Shown one piece after another: positions 59,139 to 64,000 of a DNA stretch of 64,000 nt. The position numbers and the translations under genes were made by a program. Positions within the stretch are counted from its first letter, which is position 1, and each line of letters opens with the position of its first letter. This stretch comes from Pantoea cypripedii (GTDB lineage Bacteria; Pseudomonadota; Gammaproteobacteria; Enterobacterales; Enterobacteriaceae): the NCBI RefSeq assembly GCF_002095535.1, contig NZ_MLJI01000001.1, positions 2,903,832 to 2,967,831 on the forward strand. Direction: 5' to 3'. Under the pieces are notes generated by a model. That model worked only from the letters and a program-made list of their open reading frames with translations. It did not search any database and had not been told where the DNA came from.

Positions 59139-60407
59139 ATGAGCCAAAATCCCGTTTTGGATCCCCCAGCACAATCAGTGCCCAACCCGCGCGTCCCGAC
59201 GCTGCGTCAGCGTCTGCAACGCAGTGAGTTTGCGAAGACGCGCCGTTCGCTGCTGCTGATTGCACCTCTGCTGGTGTTCGTGGTGGTCTGCTTCCTGTTC
59301 CCGATTGGCTCGATCCTGAGCATGAGCGTTAACAACCCGGAGTTGCCGGAGGCATTGCCGCAAACCAGCAAAGCGTTGCAGCAGTGGTCTGGCGAGGCGC
59401 TACCGGATGAGCGCGTCTATGCGTTGCTGGCGAAAGAGTTGATCGCCGCCCGCGATCAGGGGCAAATCTCCAGCGTGGCGAAACGCCTCAGCTATGAAGA
59501 TGCCAGCTACCGTCGCCTGATCCTCGCCGTCCCGCGCATCGCGCCTGCCGACGGTGTGGATGTGAAAAATACCATGATGGCTAAACAGCCGTTGTGGGGC
59601 GACCTCACCACCTGGCGCACACTGCAACGCGCCGCAAAACCCTTCACCAGCCTCTATCTGCTGTCGGTGTTTGACCGTAAAGTCGATGCCAAAACCGGTG
59701 ATATCGTCAGCCAGCCTGCTGACCAGGCGCTGTACGTAAATGTACTGCTGCGCACCTTATGGATGGCGACAGTGGTGACCCTGCTGTGCGTCGGTATCGG
59801 TTATCCGTTGGCCTACTGGCTGGCGAAGCAACCTTCTGGCCGCGCCAATCTGCTGATGATTCTGGTGCTGCTGCCGTTCTGGACCTCACTGATTGTGCGC
59901 ACCGCCAGCTGGATTGTGCTGCTGCAATCGGGTGGCCTGATTAACCGTGCGCTGATGGGAGTCGGTATCATCGACCATCCCCTGACGCTGGTGTTTAACC
60001 GCCTGGGCGTCTATATCTCGATGACCCACATTCTATTGCCGTTTATCGTGTTGCCGCTGTACGCCGTGATGAAAGGCATCTCTCCCAGCTATATGCGCGC
60101 GGCTATTTCACTCGGTGCGCATCCGTTCCTCGCCTTCTGGCGCGTCTACGTGCCGCAAACTTTCGCAGGCATCACCGCCGGTGCGCTGCTGGTGTTTATG
60201 ATGGCGATTGGTTACTACGTCACCCCGGCGCTGCTCGGCGGTCCGGATGACCAGATGGTCAGTTACTTCGTCGCCTTCTTTACTAACAGCACCATGAACT
60301 GGGGCATGGCCGCCGCGCTGGGTAGCCAGCTGCTGATTATCGTGATGCTGCTGTACATCGTTTATATCCGTGTCACCCGTACCTCCGCAGAAGCGGCGGC
60401 GCGCTAA
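59139..60407 (+). CDS. Polyamine-type ABC permease (PotB-like) with a large periplasmic insert
   Basis: This 422-residue membrane permease has the EAA loop near RAAISLGAHPFLAFWRVYVPQTFAG and about six helices. A first helix at about residues 38-60 is followed by a soluble stretch of about 150 residues before the second helix, making it much longer than classical PotB (about 275). The start at 59139 has TAAGGAG upstream. It pairs with the PotC-like gene 11 bases downstream. Function as half of a polyamine channel is inferred from family and neighbours. Confidence 0.9.
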   Translation: MSQNPVLDPPAQSVPNPRVPTLRQRLQRSEFAKTRRSLLLIAPLLVFVVVCFLFPIGSILSMSVNNPELPEALPQTSKALQQWSGEALPDERVYALLAKELIAARDQGQISSVAKRLSYEDASYRRLILAVPRIAPADGVDVKNTMMAKQPLWGDLTTWRTLQRAAKPFTSLYLLSVFDRKVDAKTGDIVSQPADQALYVNVLLRTLWMATVVTLLCVGIGYPLAYWLAKQPSGRANLLMILVLLPFWTSLIVRTASWIVLLQSGGLINRALMGVGIIDHPLTLVFNRLGVYISMTHILLPFIVLPLYAVMKGISPSYMRAAISLGAHPFLAFWRVYVPQTFAGITAGALLVFMMAIGYYVTPALLGGPDDQMVSYFVAFFTNSTMNWGMAAALGSQLLIIVMLLYIVYIRVTRTSAEAAAR

Positions 60408-60418
60408 GGAGCGAAGAA

Positions 60419-61246
60419 ATGAGACAACAAGGTTCTACCCTGCTGCGCCTGTGGGGCGCGTTCTTCAACTTCTATGGCGCGGCGGTGCTGCTGTTTTTGA
60501 TTCTGCCGATTCTGGTGATCGTGCCGCTGTCGTTTAACTCCAGCTCGTTTCTCAGCTATCCGCTGAGTGGCTTTTCGCTGCGCTGGTATCAAACCTTCTT
60601 TCACTCACAGGAGTGGCTGGGGGCGCTGGGGAACAGTTTGCTGATTGCGCCGCTGGCGACCCTGCTCGCCACTATTCTTGGCGTTCTGGCATCCATGGGG
60701 CTGGTACGCGGCGAATTTCGCGGCAAAGGTATCGTAATGGCGATTATCATCTCGCCGATGGTGGCGCCGGTGGTGATTATTGCGGTAGGGATGTTCTTCT
60801 TCTTCGCCCGCTTATCGCTGCTGAATAGCTATCTCGGACTGGTACTGGCGCATACGCTGCTGGGCGTACCCTTTGTGGTGATTACCGTGGTGGCGGTGCT
60901 GAAAAGCTATGACACCAACCTGTCACGCGCGGCAGCCAGCCTGGGCGCATCCCCGCTGCTGACCTTTCGCAAAATCACCCTGCCGCTCATCGCTCCGGGC
61001 GTGTTTTCTGGTGCGTTGTTTGCCTTTGCCGCCTCGTTCGATGAAGTGGTGGTGACATTGTTCCTTGCCAGCCCAAGCCAGCGCACCCTGCCGATTCAGA
61101 TGTTCGCCGGGATTCGCGAAAACCTCGATCCCACCATCGCAGCAGCGGCAACGCTGATGATTGCGGCGTCGCTGGTGCTGTTGATTGTGATGGAGATACT
61201 GCGGCGACGGGGTGAGCGCATGCGTCAGTCGCATCCTGCCCATTAA
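60419..61246 (+). CDS. Polyamine-type ABC permease (PotC-like)
   Basis: This 275-residue permease has six helices, with the EAA motif in RAAASLGASPLLTFRKITLPLIAPGV (about residues 174-199). It is a normal-length BPD_transp_1 protein of the PotC/YdcV kind, and forms the channel with the PotB-like protein. It ends the rightward transporter run just before a bidirectional terminator. Confidence 0.93.
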   Translation: MRQQGSTLLRLWGAFFNFYGAAVLLFLILPILVIVPLSFNSSSFLSYPLSGFSLRWYQTFFHSQEWLGALGNSLLIAPLATLLATILGVLASMGLVRGEFRGKGIVMAIIISPMVAPVVIIAVGMFFFFARLSLLNSYLGLVLAHTLLGVPFVVITVVAVLKSYDTNLSRAAASLGASPLLTFRKITLPLIAPGVFSGALFAFAASFDEVVVTLFLASPSQRTLPIQMFAGIRENLDPTIAAAATLMIAASLVLLIVMEILRRRGERMRQSHPAH

Positions 61247-61250
61247 AGCA

Positions 61251-61280
61251 AAAGGCACCGCAAGCGGTGCCTTTACTTTT
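61251..61280. terminator. terminator between potC-like gene and yfcD
   Basis: Stem AAAGGCACCGC / GCGGTGCCTTT with loop AA, followed by ACTTTT on the plus strand. It serves the convergent genes on both sides. Confidence 0.88.
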
Positions 61281-61797
61281 ATGATTCGCTATTGCGACTC
61301 AGCCATAACGACAAGGCTTTCAGTGAATCATCAGTGAACTCATCACAGCGGGCGGTGATCTCTTCCGGTGTCATCCAGAAGACTTCATCCACCTCCTCTT
61401 CCTGCATCGCAAAAGGACCGTGCGACACGCAGCTGAACAAACCGCCCCAGACGCGGCAATGTTCATCTTCGAAGTAGAATTTTCCATGCTCAGCAAACGG
61501 CACCGCGGCGATACCCAGTTCTTCTTCCGCTTCACGACGCGCTGATTCCAGCATGTCTTCACCGCTCTGCACCACACCACCAGCGGTCGCATCGAGCATA
61601 CCAGGCATGAAGTCTTTGATTTCGGTACGACGCTGCACCAGAATCTTGCCCATGCCGTCATGCACCACGATATAGGTGGCGCGATGACGCAGGCACTGCG
61701 CACGCATCTGCGCGCGACTGGCCTGCGCAATCACTTCATTCTCTTCGTTAACGATATCTACCCATTCGATACCGCTATCTGCAGGTTGATCCACCAT
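61279..61797 (-). CDS. yfcD: YfcD, Nudix hydrolase
   Basis: This 172-residue protein has an intact Nudix box ([23 protein letters not shown], with the REAEEELG metal site, about residues 81-103). The flanking [35 protein letters not shown] is typical of YfcD. The substrate is not established; isopentenyl-diphosphate isomerase-like folds are its closest relatives. The C-terminus is about eight residues shorter than E. coli. It is convergent with the permease operon. Confidence 0.95.
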   Translation of the reverse strand: MVDQPADSGIEWVDIVNEENEVIAQASRAQMRAQCLRHRATYIVVHDGMGKILVQRRTEIKDFMPGMLDATAGGVVQSGEDMLESARREAEEELGIAAVPFAEHGKFYFEDEHCRVWGGLFSCVSHGPFAMQEEEVDEVFWMTPEEITARCDEFTDDSLKALSLWLSRNSES

Positions 61798-61908
61798 CCG
61801 TAACCCTTTTCTGTTTAGGCGTGCCGGGCACGCGCCTGTTTACTGTTCTTTATTAGAGTGTGCGGTAAGGTAAAGGGTTCTTTTCCCCATCGCAAGACCT
61901 CTTCGTGC

Positions 61909-62580
<672 letters not shown>

Positions 62581-62742
62581 TCATGTTTACCGATTTTTAT
62601 TTAGTAAGGCAATGTGGATCTGAACCGGTAAGACCAGCACAGACTACGGTTTTTTCATCGTAAGCGTCGGCGCGGTCACGCCAGCCGTACGCTTCTCTTC
62701 TATGCTGAAACTGAGCACATAACAAGCACAAGGAGGCTCAAC

Positions 62743-63636
62743 ATGCATCTGCTTATTACCGGCGGCACGGGTTTGATTGGCCGCCATCTGATCCCGCGCC
62801 TGTTGCAACTTGGTCAACAGGTGAGCGTGGTGACGCGTGATGTAGCAGCAGCACGCGAGAAGCTGGACCCACGCGTTGCCTGCTGGTCCGGCCTTGCACA
62901 GCAGCAGGATCTCAATGGTGTCGATGGGATCATTAATCTCGCCGGTGAACCCATCGCTGACAAACGCTGGACCGCAGAACAGAAACAACTGCTGTGCGAA
63001 AGCCGCTGGCAGATCACCGAACGCCTGGTGTCGCTGATCCATGCCAGCAGCCAGCCACCGAAATTTTTGATCTCCGGCTCAGCCACTGGCTTCTATGGTG
63101 ATACCGGCGATCTGGTGCTGACCGAAGACGATCCCGGCCATGAAGAGTTTACCCATACGCTATGTGCCCGCTGGGAGCAGCTGGCGCTGGCGGCGCAGAG
63201 CGAGCGCACCCGGGTGTGCCTGCTACGTACCGGCGTGGTACTGGCGAAGGAAGGCGGTGCGCTGGCAAAAATGAAGTTGCCGTTCAGGCTCGGCGTCGGT
63301 GGTCCCATCGGCAGCGGCAAACAATATCTGCCGTGGATTCATATCGACGACCTGGTGAACGCCATCTGGTGGCTGATTGATAATCCGTTACAGGGGCCAT
63401 TCAATCTGGTGTCACCCTATGCGGTGCGCAACGAACAATTTGCTGCCACACTCGGCCAGGTGATGCATCGCCCAGCCTTTATGCGCACCCCAGCCAGCGC
63501 CATCAGGCTGATGATGGGTGAGTCAGCCGTGCTGGTGCTCGGCGGCCAGCATGTGCTGCCAAAACGGCTGGAGGAGTCAGGATTTGGTTTTCGCTGGTAT
63601 GACTTGCAGGAAGCATTGCAGGATACAGCGGCGTAA
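62743..63636 (+). CDS. yfcH: YfcH, NAD(P)-binding epimerase-family protein (TIGR01777)
   Basis: This 297-residue SDR-type protein has the N-terminal nucleotide motif [20 protein letters not shown] (residues 4-23) and the family GSATGFYGD loop, with no typical YxxxK pair, as in other TIGR01777 members. It matches E. coli YfcH along its length. The biochemical role is unknown. AAGGAGG lies just upstream of the start. Its stop codon lies inside the left arm of a REP-like repeat. Confidence 0.95.
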   Translation: MHLLITGGTGLIGRHLIPRLLQLGQQVSVVTRDVAAAREKLDPRVACWSGLAQQQDLNGVDGIINLAGEPIADKRWTAEQKQLLCESRWQITERLVSLIHASSQPPKFLISGSATGFYGDTGDLVLTEDDPGHEEFTHTLCARWEQLALAAQSERTRVCLLRTGVVLAKEGGALAKMKLPFRLGVGGPIGSGKQYLPWIHIDDLVNAIWWLIDNPLQGPFNLVSPYAVRNEQFAATLGQVMHRPAFMRTPASAIRLMMGESAVLVLGGQHVLPKRLEESGFGFRWYDLQEALQDTAA

Positions 63637-63680
63637 CGGCGCAGATTTGCTAAAAAACGCGCGATAAATCGCGCCGCTAC
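63633..63680. repeat. REP-like palindromic element, copy 8
   Basis: Left arm GTAACGGCGCAGATTT (degenerate), right arm GATAAATCGCGCCGCTAC. The yfcH TAA (63634-63636) lies within the left arm. Confidence 0.8.
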
Positions 63681-63724
63681 GGATTCGTGGAGATGTCAGC
63701 CAGGGGGAATCTGGCTGACATCGG

Positions 63725-64000
63725 TTATTTCAGCGAACCTTTCAGGAACTGCTGCAAGCGCGGGCTTTTCGGGTTGTTGAACACTTCATCGGGCGCACCC
63801 TGCTCTTCAATTTTCCCCTGATGCAGGAAAATCACATGGCTGGAAACATGGCGGGCAAACTCCATTTCGTGGGTGACCACCACCATGGTTTTCCCTTCTT
63901 CAGCCAGCTTCTGCATGATGCGCAGCACTTCACCGACCAGCTCCGGATCGAGCGCCGACGTCGGTTCATCAAATAACAACACTTCCGGCTCCATCGCCAG
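63725..64000 (-). CDS. hisP: HisP, histidine transport ATPase, C-terminal part (cut by window end)
   Basis: The frame is open to the window edge; 91 residues are visible from ALAMEPEV to the C-terminus GSLK. It contains Walker B ([17 protein letters not shown]) and the H-loop ([18 protein letters not shown]). It closely matches HisP, the ATPase of the HisQMP importer for histidine, arginine and lysine; the Walker A half lies outside the window. Position after yfcH fits the E. coli order yfcH-hisP. Confidence 0.94.
   Translation of the reverse strand: MAMEPEVLLFDEPTSALDPELVGEVLRIMQKLAEEGKTMVVVTHEMEFARHVSSHVIFLHQGKIEEQGAPDEVFNNPKSPRLQQFLKGSLK

Overview
The window is a chromosomal segment of an enterobacterium, most likely Erwiniaceae and probably Pantoea. 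Nearly every gene has an obvious Escherichia coli counterpart in roughly the same order (rcsD-rcsB-rcsC-gyrA-ubiG, nrdA-nrdB-yfaE, elaB/elaA, nuoA-N, lrhA, alaA, yfbR-yfbT-yfbU-yfbV, ackA-pta, yfcD-yfcF-yfcH, hisP). The deviations fit Pantoea/Erwinia: an lsr locus between ubiG and nrdA, opgD between elaB and elaA, and a polyamine/GABA cluster after pta. The genus is an inference; no rRNA gene is present to test it.

Layout. 1-5.1 kb: Rcs envelope-stress phosphorelay (partial rcsD, rcsB, convergent rcsC). 5.3-8.8 kb: gyrA, divergent from ubiG. 8.8-9.5 kb: a gene-free, GC-rich, highly structured block made of tandem repeats, paired hairpins and a long imperfect inverted repeat. 9.5-17.2 kb: autoinducer-2 locus, lsrACDB-G reading leftward and lsrR-lsrK rightward. 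17.7-21.5 kb: aerobic ribonucleotide reductase with its ferredoxin. 21.5-28.3 kb: cinA-like gene, elaB, opgD, elaA, an MFS transporter and an unusual two-domain membrane protein. 28.4-43.5 kb: the complete 13-gene nuo operon for respiratory complex I (nuoC and nuoD fused), then lrhA. 46-53.5 kb: alaA, yfbR, hxpA, yfbU, yfbV and the acetate pathway ackA-pta. 53.6-61.2 kb: a PotABCD-type ABC transporter with a GABA aminotransferase and a MocR-type regulator. 61.3-64 kb: yfcD, yfcF, yfcH and the 3' part of hisP.

Main observation. The lsr locus appears to be decaying in place. lsrA has an in-frame nonsense codon, lsrK and lsrG each carry a single frameshift, lsrC seems to have lost one A near its 3' end, and lsrF is absent. 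lsrB, lsrD, lsrR and two matched 31-bp operator-like sites are intact. I saw no comparable lesion in the other genes of the window, which argues against general sequencing error.

Second observation. The window carries at least eight copies of a palindromic REP-like element with arms GTAGCGGCGCGATTTATC. They lie between genes, and two of them contain the stop codon of the preceding gene. No tRNA, rRNA, CRISPR array, complete insertion sequence or prophage was seen.
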